From Pseudomonadota bacterium (GTDB lineage Bacteria > Pseudomonadota > Alphaproteobacteria > Sphingomonadales > Sphingomonadaceae), in the NCBI GenBank assembly GCA_020160755.1, contig JAIUPN010000010.1, positions 119,962-183,961 of the forward strand: a stretch of DNA of 64,000 bases, read 5' to 3'. The translations under genes and the position numbers were made by a program. Shown one piece after another: positions 10,201 through 18,191 of the stretch. Positions within the stretch are counted from its first letter, which is position 1, and the number at the start of each line of letters is the position of its first letter. The notes under the pieces were generated by a model. That model made no database searches and was not told where the DNA came from. It saw only the letters and a list, made by a program, of their open reading frames with translations.

Positions 10201-10423
10201 CCACTGGAACCTGCGATTCCAGATTGGGCCGACGGATGCGTGAGCCGGTGACGATGATCGCTTCGCCGGGATTGGCGCTGTCGACCGCTTCGTCGGCGGG
10301 CGTCGCCGAACTGTCTTCACTTTGTGCGTAAGCTGGTGTCGCCAGCATTATCGCCATCGCCGAAACCCCGGCCAGACCCAGATTCCGTCGTGACCGCGAT
10401 GCGGCCCAATCATCATTGTGCAT
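7274..10423 (-). CDS. TonB-dependent outer-membrane receptor
   Basis: An outer-membrane receptor of 1049 aa that would import a ligand using TonB-ExbBD energy. A signal peptide ends near AIMLATPAYAQ. The plug domain contains EAIIVTGSRIRRPNLESQVP and later ERVDVVTGGNSAIYGSDAL. The rest is a long beta-barrel (RSLRFRGNYSRAVRAPNLSD), ending in an aromatic-rich GRFFYAGITAKY. Large size and this plug type are common in sphingomonads for uptake of complex carbohydrates or peptides; the substrate is unknown. I use ATG 10423 because GGGGAA lies 6 nt before it. An in-frame TTG at 10447 would add eight unneeded residues. Confidence 0.93.
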   Translation of the reverse strand: MHNDDWAASRSRRNLGLAGVSAMAIMLATPAYAQSEDSSATPADEAVDSANPGEAIIVTGSRIRRPNLESQVPVVSVTGEEFFERGNTSVGDTLNELPALRSTFSQSNSTRFLGTSGLNLLDLRGLGTQRTLVLVNGRRHVGSDILSNAVSPDTNTFPTDLIERVDVVTGGNSAIYGSDALAGVVNFILKDSYEGIQLRGQGGLSTYGDAGSYYASLLAGKNFADGRGNIAINLEFARQEDFYTSGRPNLRQNNGFITVDTDPSGAVNGSDGTPDALFFRDIRSGTYSNGGTFLSYLGGSSYTPFIFQPNGTLVQQTGVQTGLPPVPAYLGGNGDNFRDGTQFGLAPKLDRYSANLIGHFEISPGFVPFIEAKYVRTDSLGNASGPFFTGSSGSPRERFFTQNPYLNEQAKPIIRDYYGDYYDANGNDTPDGIPDADQTGFTFLKNAVDLTNREERARRETYRAVLGVRGEFNDDWNYEFSVNYGEFREKTAILGNINLQRYLLAIDAVDQGLVQNGVANGNIVCRASIDPSARVPLEVAADPAYAASQLAADVAACVPVNLFGSGNVTQAARNYLLQDSLAKGKISQFVVSAFMSGDSSKWFELPGGPIGFAIGAEYRRETADYVQDASTAAGMTFYNAIPQFDPPAFEVKEAYAEIRLPILKDTPFFQELTVSAAARVADYRGSTGTVFAYNAGLEWAPIRSLRFRGNYSRAVRAPNLSDLYTPLGQNYATVVDPCSARNIGTGSTTRAANCTADGVPAGYDYVYTATIGFLSGGNPDLGEETSDSYTIGGVFQPEFLPGFSFSADYYNITVNDVITAPSAQGILNACYDAADLNNQFCALFTRNAGPGNGPRGEIPGRILENSLQVIPLNYAKLKVSGIDFEARFERQIDKVGKFSIGAIYTYALTNNSYLSPTDPGRADRVLGELGDPQHAFNVNASLVSGPVTFGYRARYLGKMSNGAWENYNSVQGRPPQNDDAFADGFKYYPAVWYHDFRLGLDVANKFTFYGGVDNAFNKNPPFGLTGAGAGSGIYTNRGRFFYAGITAKY

Positions 10424-10729
10424 GTCAGTTCCCCGGTTTGTACTCAAATCGTAACCTGCCCGTCGGACATTTACAAAAGGTCAAGCCGAACTGCTTTTAC
10501 CACCCTTGCAGTGCGACCTGTCGCGGGCATTTCGCGAAGCTTTCAAACTGCCTTCGCCAAGTCAAGCGAATTGCGACAGAATCTGGCGCGTGCGATGGCT
10601 CTGTTTCCCCCGTTGTGGCGCCGCGATGCGGCGCTTCGACGCCCGGCGATTGAATCGGCGCGAGACAGTCGATAGTGGCAGCAGAATGTTGTCCGGCGAT
10701 TGCCCCAATCTTCACGCTTCCCGCGCGCA
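10424..10729. other. Divergent intergenic region, TonB receptor / divL
   Basis: About 306 nt separate the divergent receptor and divL genes and must hold both promoters. It contains no convincing small gene. I could not assign a reliable -35/-10 pair, CtrA box or operator by eye. Confidence 0.5.
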
Positions 10730-13093
10730 ATGGCCATGATGCAATCGTCGGGGGCATTGTTCGCGCTGGGCCTGTTCGCCGCGCTCTGGCTGCTCGCCGG
10801 ATTGTGGGCGGTCGGACGCGGCATCGCGATGCAGCGGCGTTCGGCGTTCGTTGCGGGGCAGACCGAGCGGCTCGCGAGCCTGGTCGAGGCATCGCCGCAG
10901 CTTCCGGTGATCGTCCGCGCCGACTGGCGGATCGAAGCGAGCGAGCGGCTCGGCCGCTGGCTGGGGCTCGAACGCGGACCGCGCAACTTCGACGAACTGC
11001 GCGGGCTGGGCAGCGGGCTCGACGCGCAGGGACATGACGCGCTGCGGCAAGCGATTCTGGGGGCGCAGCGCGGCGCGAAGCCTTTCGTGCTGAGCCTGAA
11101 ACCCGAGGCGAGCAACCGCACGATCATCGTCCATGGCGCCGCGGCGCCGCAGGCGGTCGGGGGCGCGGGCAGCGTGCTGCTCTGGCTGAGCGACGCCACC
11201 GACGGGCAGCAGGCGCTGGCGCTGGCGCGCAGCGAGCGCGACGAGGCGATGACGGCGTTCGAGGCGCTGTCGGGGCTGATCGAAGCGGCGCCTTTCCCGA
11301 TGTGGTTCCGTGACACCGACCTGAACCTTGCGCTCGTCAACACCGCCTATGTCCGCGCGGTCGAAGCGAAGAGCGCGGTCGCGGTGATCGACGGCGGGAT
11401 CGAATTGTGCGAAACCGTTGCGGGCGTCAGTGCCGCCGAGGCCGCCGACGAGGCGCGCATCGCCGGATCGGCACAGGTCCGCACGATCCCGGTGACGATC
11501 GAAGGTGAACGCCGGATCATGCGCGTCGTCGATGTGCCGCTGGCTCCCGAAGGCGGGCGGGTGATCGGAATCGCCGGCTATGCGATCGACATTCAGGAGC
11601 TCGAAAGCGAGCGCGGCGCGCATCGCCGCTTCGTCGATACCCAGCGCGAACTGCTCGACCGGCTGTCCGCGGCGGTTGCGCAATTCGGCCCCGATCAGGG
11701 ACTGGCCTTCGCCAACCTGCCGTTCCGCCGCCTGTTCGCGCTCGAGGCCGAGGATGTCGCCGAGGCCCGGCCGTTCGCACGGCTGCTCGACGCCTGGCGC
11801 GAAGGCGGCCGCACGCCCGAAGTACGCAACTATCCCGAATGGCGGCAGGCGCATGTCGACTGGTTCGCGCAGCCCGAGGCGAGCGAAGAGGACTGGCTGC
11901 TGCGCGATGGCACGCACCTGCACGTCGTCGCACAGCCGACCCCCGATGGCGGGCTGTTGCTGATTGCTGAGGACAAGACCGAGCAGGTCCAGCTCGCGGG
12001 CGCGCGCGACACGTTGCTGCGCGTGCGCACCGCGACCTTCGACAATCTGTTCGAGGCGGTCGCGGTGTTCGCCCCCGACGGACGGCTGCATCTGTGGAAC
12101 CAGCGCTTCCGCCGCCTGTGGGGGATCGACGAACCGACGCTCGCGGCGCATCCGCGCGTCGACGCGCTGATGGGCGGGCTGGCCGACCGGCTGGTCAAGC
12201 CGAGCCAGATCAGCGTCGTGCAGGAAGTGATCCGCGCCGCGACGCTGGAACGGCAGCAGCGTGGCGGCGAAATCGGCTTCGCCGATGGCCGCTATTTCGA
12301 CTTTGCGTCGATTCCGCTGCCCGACGGCAATGCGCTGCTGATCATGCTCGACATCACCCCGAGCCGGAAGATGGAAGGCGCGCTCCGCGAACGCAATGAG
12401 GCGCTCGAGGCGGCCGACAAGGCGAAGACCGCCTTCCTGTCGCGGATGAGCTATGAACTGCGTACGCCGCTGACCTCGATCGGCGGCTTCGGCGAAATGT
12501 TGCAGGCGGGCTATGCCGGCAAGCTCGCCGACCAGCAGCGGGCCTATATCGATGCGATCATGGATTCGGTCGCGGTGCTCTCACGTCAGATCGACAATGT
12601 GCTCGATCTGGCGCAGGGCGAGGCGGGTACGCTCGCGATCGAGCGTGCGCCGGTCGATATCGGCGTGCTGCTCGAAGACGCACTCGCCGATGCGAAGGGC
12701 GTTGCGAAAAGCGAAAAGGTCGAACTTGTCGGCAATATCTCGGCGAACCTCGGCCGCATCGAGGGCGATGCGCCGCGGCTGTCGCGGCTCGTCGCGGGGC
12801 TGCTCGACAATGCGGTGCGCTTCACCCTGCCGTCGCGCAAGTCGGGCGCACGTGTGCTGCTCCACGCCGACGGCGACGCGCGCGGCATCGACATCATCGT
12901 GTCCGACAATGGCCCCGGGATGCCCGAAGCGGCGGCCGCGGTCGCTAGGGGACAGCAAGCGGGCACCGACACCGGCGGTATCGGCCTCGCGCTCGCGCGG
13001 CAGCTCGTCGCGGCGCATGGCGGGACGATGGAAGTGGTGAGCGAGCAGGGGCAGGGCACGCTCGTGCGGATCAGCCTGCCGCGCGGCGTATGA
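10730..13093 (+). CDS. divL: DivL-type atypical sensor kinase (Tyr in place of His)
   Basis: A 787-aa PAS sensor kinase-like protein. It has an N-terminal membrane helix (residues 8-30) and PAS-like regions around residues 180-300 and 430-540. The DHp segment has MSYELRTPLTSIGGFGEML, where Tyr575 replaces the phosphoacceptor His, and the ATPase domain has Asn694, DNGPG (726-730) and GIGLALA (750 on). In Caulobacter, DivL likewise has Tyr instead of His, binds the response regulator DivK and controls the CckA-CtrA cell-cycle relay. Size, layout and the following tsaE-amgK-murU-addBA genes fit a DivL ortholog. The start is uncertain: ATGs at 10730, 10736 and 10739 lack a clear ribosome-binding site, and an in-frame TTG lies at 10700. 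Confidence 0.85.
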   Translation: MAMMQSSGALFALGLFAALWLLAGLWAVGRGIAMQRRSAFVAGQTERLASLVEASPQLPVIVRADWRIEASERLGRWLGLERGPRNFDELRGLGSGLDAQGHDALRQAILGAQRGAKPFVLSLKPEASNRTIIVHGAAAPQAVGGAGSVLLWLSDATDGQQALALARSERDEAMTAFEALSGLIEAAPFPMWFRDTDLNLALVNTAYVRAVEAKSAVAVIDGGIELCETVAGVSAAEAADEARIAGSAQVRTIPVTIEGERRIMRVVDVPLAPEGGRVIGIAGYAIDIQELESERGAHRRFVDTQRELLDRLSAAVAQFGPDQGLAFANLPFRRLFALEAEDVAEARPFARLLDAWREGGRTPEVRNYPEWRQAHVDWFAQPEASEEDWLLRDGTHLHVVAQPTPDGGLLLIAEDKTEQVQLAGARDTLLRVRTATFDNLFEAVAVFAPDGRLHLWNQRFRRLWGIDEPTLAAHPRVDALMGGLADRLVKPSQISVVQEVIRAATLERQQRGGEIGFADGRYFDFASIPLPDGNALLIMLDITPSRKMEGALRERNEALEAADKAKTAFLSRMSYELRTPLTSIGGFGEMLQAGYAGKLADQQRAYIDAIMDSVAVLSRQIDNVLDLAQGEAGTLAIERAPVDIGVLLEDALADAKGVAKSEKVELVGNISANLGRIEGDAPRLSRLVAGLLDNAVRFTLPSRKSGARVLLHADGDARGIDIIVSDNGPGMPEAAAAVARGQQAGTDTGGIGLALARQLVAAHGGTMEVVSEQGQGTLVRISLPRGV

Positions 13094-13542
13094 CGGATTT
13101 CTCTGTGCAATATGACCTCGGCGACGCCCGGCGTATCGGGGCGGCGATCGGTGCGGTGCTGGCGGCGGGCGATGTCGTGCTGCTGTCGGGCGACCTCGGC
13201 GCGGGCAAGACGACGCTCGCGCGCGCGATGCTGAAGGCGCGCGGGCTCGCGGGCGAGGCGCCGAGCCCGACTTTTGCAATCGTCCAGCCCTATGCGCCGC
13301 CTGAGGTGGATCTGCCCATCGCGCACGTCGATCTCTACCGGATCGAGGATGAGGACGAACTGATCGAACTCGGGCTCGACGACTATCTTTACGACGGTGC
13401 GCTGCTGATCGAGTGGCCCGAACGGCTGGGCGGCGAAGGCTGGCCGGATGCGCTGCTGCTCCGGATTTCGGGGGAAGGGGACGCGCGCGTCTTGACAGCG
13501 ACAGTGCCGCCCGCTTGGGGAGCACGATGGCCGCTCCGATGA
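13090..13542 (+). CDS. tsaE: t6A tRNA modification ATPase TsaE
   Basis: TsaE is the ATPase partner of TsaB and TsaD in making N6-threonylcarbamoyladenosine at position 37 of ANN-decoding tRNAs. The 150-aa protein shows the P-loop GDLGAGKTTLARAML near residues 35-49, the switch stretch SPTFAIVQPY, HVDLYRIED and the conserved IEWPERL. Length and motifs match the family exactly. Its ATG overlaps the divL stop by 4 nt, implying translational coupling. Neither tsaB nor tsaD is in this window. Confidence 0.96.
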   Translation: MTDFSVQYDLGDARRIGAAIGAVLAAGDVVLLSGDLGAGKTTLARAMLKARGLAGEAPSPTFAIVQPYAPPEVDLPIAHVDLYRIEDEDELIELGLDDYLYDGALLIEWPERLGGEGWPDALLLRISGEGDARVLTATVPPAWGARWPLR

Positions 13543-14510
13543 TTCCGCCCGCCCATGCCCCGGCTTTTCTCGCCGCGCATGGCTGGGGCGACGCCCAGAT
13601 TTTGCCGCTTGCCGGCGATGCGTCTTTCCGCCGCTATTTCCGTGTCGTCGACGGGGCACGGCAGGCGGTGCTGATGGATGCGCCGCCGCCGCACGAGGAC
13701 CCGCGGCCGTTCATCGCGGTCGCCGAATATCTGTGCGATCAGGGGCTCAACGCGCCGACGATCATCGCGCGCGATCTCGATCGCGGGCTGCTCCTGATCG
13801 AGGATTTCGGCGACGTGCGGCTGCGGGAGACGGTCGATGAAAAGCTGCACACCGAGACGGACTATTACGCCGGGCTGACCGATCTGCTCGTCCACCTCCA
13901 TGCACGTCCGGCGATGGACGGGCTGCCCGTGCACGGGCTCGAGCAATGGCTCGACGAAGTGATGCTGTTCAGCGACTGGTATTGCCCGGCGCTGGAGATC
14001 GAGGTCGATCGCGATGCCTTCCGCGCCGCGTGGGAAAAGGTGCTGGCGCCGGTCGAGGCCGACGGCCTTCCGCGCGTCACCGTGCTGCGCGATTTCCATG
14101 CCGAGAATATCATGCTGGTACAGGGGCAGGACGGCATCGCGCATTTCGGCCTTCTCGATTTCCAGGACGCGCTCGTTGGCCATCCCGCTTATGACCTCGC
14201 CTCGGTGCTCGAAGATGCGCGGCGCGATGTTTCGCCGGCGGTCGAGGCGGCGATGCTCGCGCGCTATCAGTCGGTGACGGGGCAGAATATCGAAGCGGCC
14301 TATTGGGCGCTCGCGGCGCAGCGCAATACGCGCATCCTCGGCGTTTTCGTCCGCCTGTGGAAGCGCGACGGCAAGCCGCATTACAGAAGCTTCCAGCCGC
14401 GCATGTGGGGTCTGCTCGAACGCGACCTCGCGCATCCGGCGCTTGTCCCGGTCCGGCAATGGTTCGACGCCAATGTCCCTGCTTCCAAGCGGGCGGAGGC
14501 ATGGACATGA
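13527..14510 (+). CDS. amgK: N-acetylmuramate/N-acetylglucosamine anomeric kinase
   Basis: A kinase of the aminoglycoside-phosphotransferase fold. It should phosphorylate MurNAc at C1 in the peptidoglycan recycling route that bypasses de novo UDP-MurNAc synthesis, as in Pseudomonas putida. The 327-aa protein has the N-lobe AGDASFRRYFRV, LLIEDFGD, the catalytic-loop VLRDFHAENIML and the metal-binding LLDFQDALVGHPAYDLAS. The assignment to AmgK rather than a generic APH rests on the murU gene that follows with a 4-nt overlap. ATG 13527 has GGGGAG 4 nt before it; ATG 13539, overlapping the tsaE stop as ATGA, is an equally possible start. Confidence 0.87.
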   Translation: MAAPMIPPAHAPAFLAAHGWGDAQILPLAGDASFRRYFRVVDGARQAVLMDAPPPHEDPRPFIAVAEYLCDQGLNAPTIIARDLDRGLLLIEDFGDVRLRETVDEKLHTETDYYAGLTDLLVHLHARPAMDGLPVHGLEQWLDEVMLFSDWYCPALEIEVDRDAFRAAWEKVLAPVEADGLPRVTVLRDFHAENIMLVQGQDGIAHFGLLDFQDALVGHPAYDLASVLEDARRDVSPAVEAAMLARYQSVTGQNIEAAYWALAAQRNTRILGVFVRLWKRDGKPHYRSFQPRMWGLLERDLAHPALVPVRQWFDANVPASKRAEAWT

Positions 14511-15226
14511 GCGTGAAGATCGAAAGCGCGATGGTAATGGCGGCGGGGATCGGCAAGCGGATGCGTCCGCTGACGGCGACGCGGCCGAAGCCGCTGGTGC
14601 GCGTCGCGGGCAAGGCGCTGATCGACCATAGCCTCGACCGCATCGAGGCGGCGGGGGTCGGGCATGTCGTCGTCAACGTCCATTATCTTGCCGACGCCCT
14701 CGAAGCGCATCTCGCGGCGCAGAAGCGCAAGTTCACGATCGCGATTTCGGACGAGCGCGACCTGCTGCTCGAAACCGGGGGCGGGATGGTCAAGGCGCTG
14801 CCGCAGCTCAGAGGCGACCCGATCCTGATCGTCAACAGCGACAATATCTGGACCGACGGGCCCGAAGACAGCATCCGCCACCTTGCGCGCCACTGGGACG
14901 GCGAGCGGATGGACGCGCTGTTGTTGCTGATCCGGCAGGCGAGCGCGACGGGGCATGGCGGGCGCGGCGATTTCCATATGGATCCGGCGGGACGGCTGTC
15001 GCGGCGCAAGGCGGGGCGGATCGCGCCCTTCGTCTATACCGGTATCCAGCTCATCTCGCCGCGCCTGCTCGAGGGCGCACCCGAGGGCGCCTTTTCGACG
15101 AACATCCTTTGGGACCGCGCGATCGCGGCGGGGCGGCTCTATGGCCTGTCGCATATGGGGCAATGGTTCGACGTCGGCACCCCGGCGAGCATCGCGCCGA
15201 CCGAAGCCGCGCTGACGGATGGCTGA
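14507..15226 (+). CDS. murU: N-acetylmuramate alpha-1-phosphate uridylyltransferase
   Basis: A 239-aa sugar-1-phosphate nucleotidyltransferase expected to turn MurNAc-1-phosphate and UTP into UDP-MurNAc, the step after AmgK. Visible motifs are the nucleotide-binding VMAAGIGKRMRPLTATRPKP at residues 8-27, the metal-binding IVNSDNIW, and GQWFDVGTP near the C-terminus. ATG 14507 overlaps the amgK stop as ATGA and has GGAGG 7 nt upstream, so I prefer it to the in-frame ATG at 14501. The amgK-murU pair supports cell-wall recycling that gives intrinsic fosfomycin tolerance in other Gram-negatives. Confidence 0.93.
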   Translation: MSVKIESAMVMAAGIGKRMRPLTATRPKPLVRVAGKALIDHSLDRIEAAGVGHVVVNVHYLADALEAHLAAQKRKFTIAISDERDLLLETGGGMVKALPQLRGDPILIVNSDNIWTDGPEDSIRHLARHWDGERMDALLLLIRQASATGHGGRGDFHMDPAGRLSRRKAGRIAPFVYTGIQLISPRLLEGAPEGAFSTNILWDRAIAAGRLYGLSHMGQWFDVGTPASIAPTEAALTDG

Positions 15227-18191
15227 CGCGAAGCCGCGCGTCTTTTCGATCCCGGTCCACCGGGCCTTCGCCGATGCGCTTGCCGCCGGACTGATCGACC
15301 GCTTTGCGGATGGCGCGCTGGGGCTGGCCGAGGGGCTGATTCTGCTGCCGAGCAATCGTGCGCGCAGTGCGGTGCAGGCGGCGTTCGTACGCGCGGGCGG
15401 CGCGGGGTTGTTGATGCCGCGGCTCGCGGTGATCGGCGATGCCGACCTCGACGAATCGGTGGCGCTCGCGCTCGACGAACTCGACGACGATCCGGTTCCG
15501 CCTGCGATCGATCCGCTCAGGCGGCGCCTGCTGCTCGCCGAACTGATCGAGCGGAACACGCCCGCAGGCGAGGCCGTGATTTCGGGAGCGGCGGCGTTCC
15601 AGCTCGCCGACGGGCTGGCGCGCGTGATCGACCAGCTTCGCTATGAAGAGGTGAAGGTCGCCGACCTCGTCGATCTCGACCTCGGTGCCTTTGCAGGGCA
15701 CTGGCAGGCGTCGCTGGGCCGGCTCCGGCTGCTCGTCGATCATTGGCCCGACGTGCTGGCGAAGACGGGCGGCATCGACCGCGCCGAGCGGCGCAACCGC
15801 CTGCTTGATCGCGTGACCGCGGGATGGCGTGCCGTGCCGCCCGCGTGCTTTGTCGTTGCGGCGGGTATCACGACCGCGGCGCCTGCGATCGCGCGGTTGC
15901 TGCGGACCGTCGCGAACATGGAGCGCGGGATGGTGGTCCTGCCCGGCGTCGATCAGGTGATGGCGGACGAAGAATGGGACGCGCTGGGACCGACGCGCCC
16001 CGACCCCGAAAACCTCGCGCGGCCGCTGGAGACGCATCCGCAATATCATCTGAAACTGCTGCTGGGCCGTATGGGCGTATCGCGCGACGAGGTGGTCGAA
16101 TGGGATGCGGTGTCGGCGTTCGACGGCCCCGCGGCGCGCACGCCGTTCGTTTCGCTGCTTTTCGCGCCCGCCGATTATACCGCGCAGTGGCAGGCCGCGG
16201 GCGACCTGTCGGCGGCGACCGCGGGGGTTTCGGGCGCGGTCTTCGCCGACGACGGGCAGGAGGCGCAGGGGATCGCGCTGCTGATGCGGCATGCCATCGA
16301 AACGCCGGGGCGCACCGCGGCGCTTGTCACCCCAGATCGCGGGCTCGCGGAGCGCGTCGCTGCGGCGCTCGCGCGCTGGGGGATTTCGGTCGACGACAGC
16401 GCAGGGCAGCCTTTGTCGCGCACCCCGCCGGGCGCGCTGCTGTTGCTGCTGGCAAAGCTGGCGGCGGATTTCGATCCGGTCGCGCTGGTGTCGCTGCTCG
16501 GGCATCCGCTGGTGCGCAAGGGCGAGGGGCGGACGCTGTGGCTAGACCAGTTGCGGCGCCTCGACCTGCTGCTGCGCGAGCCGGGGCTGACGCCGGGATG
16601 GGACGGGGTCAGCGCGCGCATCGCCGCGCGTGTCGCCGATCCGAAGGCGCGCGGACATAGCCGCGCGGTGGAATTGCAGCCGTGGTGGGATGAAGTGTCG
16701 GGTGCACTCGGCGCGGCGCTCTTGCCCTTCGCATCGCGGTTGGCGCCGCCCGCGACTTTGCTGTCGGCGCTGCAAGAGGGCGTCGAGTGGCTGACCGGCG
16801 AGGCGGTCTGGGCGGGACCGGCGGGGCGGATGCTCGCCGAACTGTTCGACCAGTGGGCGCTCGCGCGCGGCGATGGTCCGGCGCTGGTCGATCCTGCCGA
16901 TTTTCCCGACATGCTGGGACAATTGTTCGGGCAAGCGAGCGTGCGACCGCCCTATGGCGGGCATCCGCGGCTTTTCATCTGGGGGCTGCTCGAGGCGCGG
17001 TTGCAGCGCGCCGACCTGATGATCCTCGGGGGGCTCGATGAGGGACGCTGGCCCGCGGCGACGCAGCCCGACCCCTGGCTCGCGCCGGGCATCCGGCGGT
17101 TGCTGGGTCTGCCCGCGCCCGAACGCCAGCAGGGGATGGCGGCGCATGATTTCGCGAGCGCACTCGCCGCGCGCGAGATCGTCGTCACGCGCGCCGAGCG
17201 GAGCGGCGGCGATCCGGCGGTCGCGTCGCGCTTCTGGCTACGGCTCGCGGCGCTCGCGGGCGATCTGCCCGACCCCGCGCCGGACGGAGCCCCGCTGACG
17301 CGGCTCGCGGCCGAGCTCGACGTGCCCGCGGGAGGGGCGCAGCCGGTCGGCAAACCCGCGCCGAAGCCGCCTGCCGAAGATCGCCCGCGGCGGATCAGTG
17401 TCACCGCGGTCGATCGGCTTGCGCGCGACCCGTTCGCCTTTTACGCCAACCAGATGCTCGGTCTGTCGGCGCTCGATCCGCTGAGCGCCGCGCCCGATCC
17501 GCGCTGGCGCGGGACGCGGGTGCACAGACTGTTCGAGGATTGGGTGCGCGGCGGCGCGACGCGCGACGGGTTCGAGGCCGAATTGGGCGCGCTGCGCGAT
17601 GACTCCGCGCTCGACGCCATCGCGCGCGCCTTCTGGCTGCCGCGCATCGAACCCGCGCTGCGCTGGGCCGCTGCGCGGGTGTGGGACGCGGGCGAGCGCA
17701 AGCCGCTCGAGGTCGAGGCGCAGGGTGAGATCGGTGTCGTCGGGGTGATGCTGCACGGCAAGGCCGACCGGGTCGACCGCGACGAAGAGGGCCGGCTCGC
17801 GATCGTCGACTATAAATCGGGCGGGGCGCCGAGCGCGAAGGCGGCGTTCGACAAGCTCGACAACCAGCTCGGCCTGCTCGGACTGATCGCGCGCGAAGGC
17901 GGCATGAAAGACATCGAGGCGGGGCCGGTCGGAGCCCTTGAATATTGGAGCCTGCGGCCCGACCGCCGCGCGGGCGGCGCGGGCAAGGTGTCGAACACCT
18001 ATGGACCGCGCAGCGACCTCAAGAGCGCCGAAGCGGCGATCGATCATGCCGCCGACGCGCTGGCGGCACTCGCGGCACTCTATCTGTTCGGCGACGCGCC
18101 TTTCGTTCCGGGCGAAGGTGCGGGCTATGGCGATTACGATCAGTTGATGCGCCGCGACGAATGGTTCGGGCGCGGCGAGGAGGGCGCATGA
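15219..18191 (+). CDS. addB: Double-strand-break repair protein AddB
   Basis: The 990-aa subunit of the AddAB helicase-nuclease, which resects double-strand DNA ends and loads RecA; it is the alphaproteobacterial replacement for RecBCD. The N-terminus is helicase-like but lacks a good Walker A (LLPSNRARSAVQAAF), as usual for the alphaproteobacterial AddB. The central part has the helicase-like ILGGLDEGRWPA. The C-terminal PD-(D/E)XK nuclease shows GKADRVDR and IVDYKSGG. The start overlaps the murU stop by 8 nt, and addA begins inside the addB stop. Confidence 0.96.
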   Translation: MADAKPRVFSIPVHRAFADALAAGLIDRFADGALGLAEGLILLPSNRARSAVQAAFVRAGGAGLLMPRLAVIGDADLDESVALALDELDDDPVPPAIDPLRRRLLLAELIERNTPAGEAVISGAAAFQLADGLARVIDQLRYEEVKVADLVDLDLGAFAGHWQASLGRLRLLVDHWPDVLAKTGGIDRAERRNRLLDRVTAGWRAVPPACFVVAAGITTAAPAIARLLRTVANMERGMVVLPGVDQVMADEEWDALGPTRPDPENLARPLETHPQYHLKLLLGRMGVSRDEVVEWDAVSAFDGPAARTPFVSLLFAPADYTAQWQAAGDLSAATAGVSGAVFADDGQEAQGIALLMRHAIETPGRTAALVTPDRGLAERVAAALARWGISVDDSAGQPLSRTPPGALLLLLAKLAADFDPVALVSLLGHPLVRKGEGRTLWLDQLRRLDLLLREPGLTPGWDGVSARIAARVADPKARGHSRAVELQPWWDEVSGALGAALLPFASRLAPPATLLSALQEGVEWLTGEAVWAGPAGRMLAELFDQWALARGDGPALVDPADFPDMLGQLFGQASVRPPYGGHPRLFIWGLLEARLQRADLMILGGLDEGRWPAATQPDPWLAPGIRRLLGLPAPERQQGMAAHDFASALAAREIVVTRAERSGGDPAVASRFWLRLAALAGDLPDPAPDGAPLTRLAAELDVPAGGAQPVGKPAPKPPAEDRPRRISVTAVDRLARDPFAFYANQMLGLSALDPLSAAPDPRWRGTRVHRLFEDWVRGGATRDGFEAELGALRDDSALDAIARAFWLPRIEPALRWAAARVWDAGERKPLEVEAQGEIGVVGVMLHGKADRVDRDEEGRLAIVDYKSGGAPSAKAAFDKLDNQLGLLGLIAREGGMKDIEAGPVGALEYWSLRPDRRAGGAGKVSNTYGPRSDLKSAEAAIDHAADALAALAALYLFGDAPFVPGEGAGYGDYDQLMRRDEWFGRGEEGA

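Noticed and set aside
10424..10447. TTG start for the TonB receptor at 10447
   Set aside because: ATG 10423 has a correctly spaced GGGGAA; the extra residues are not signal-like.
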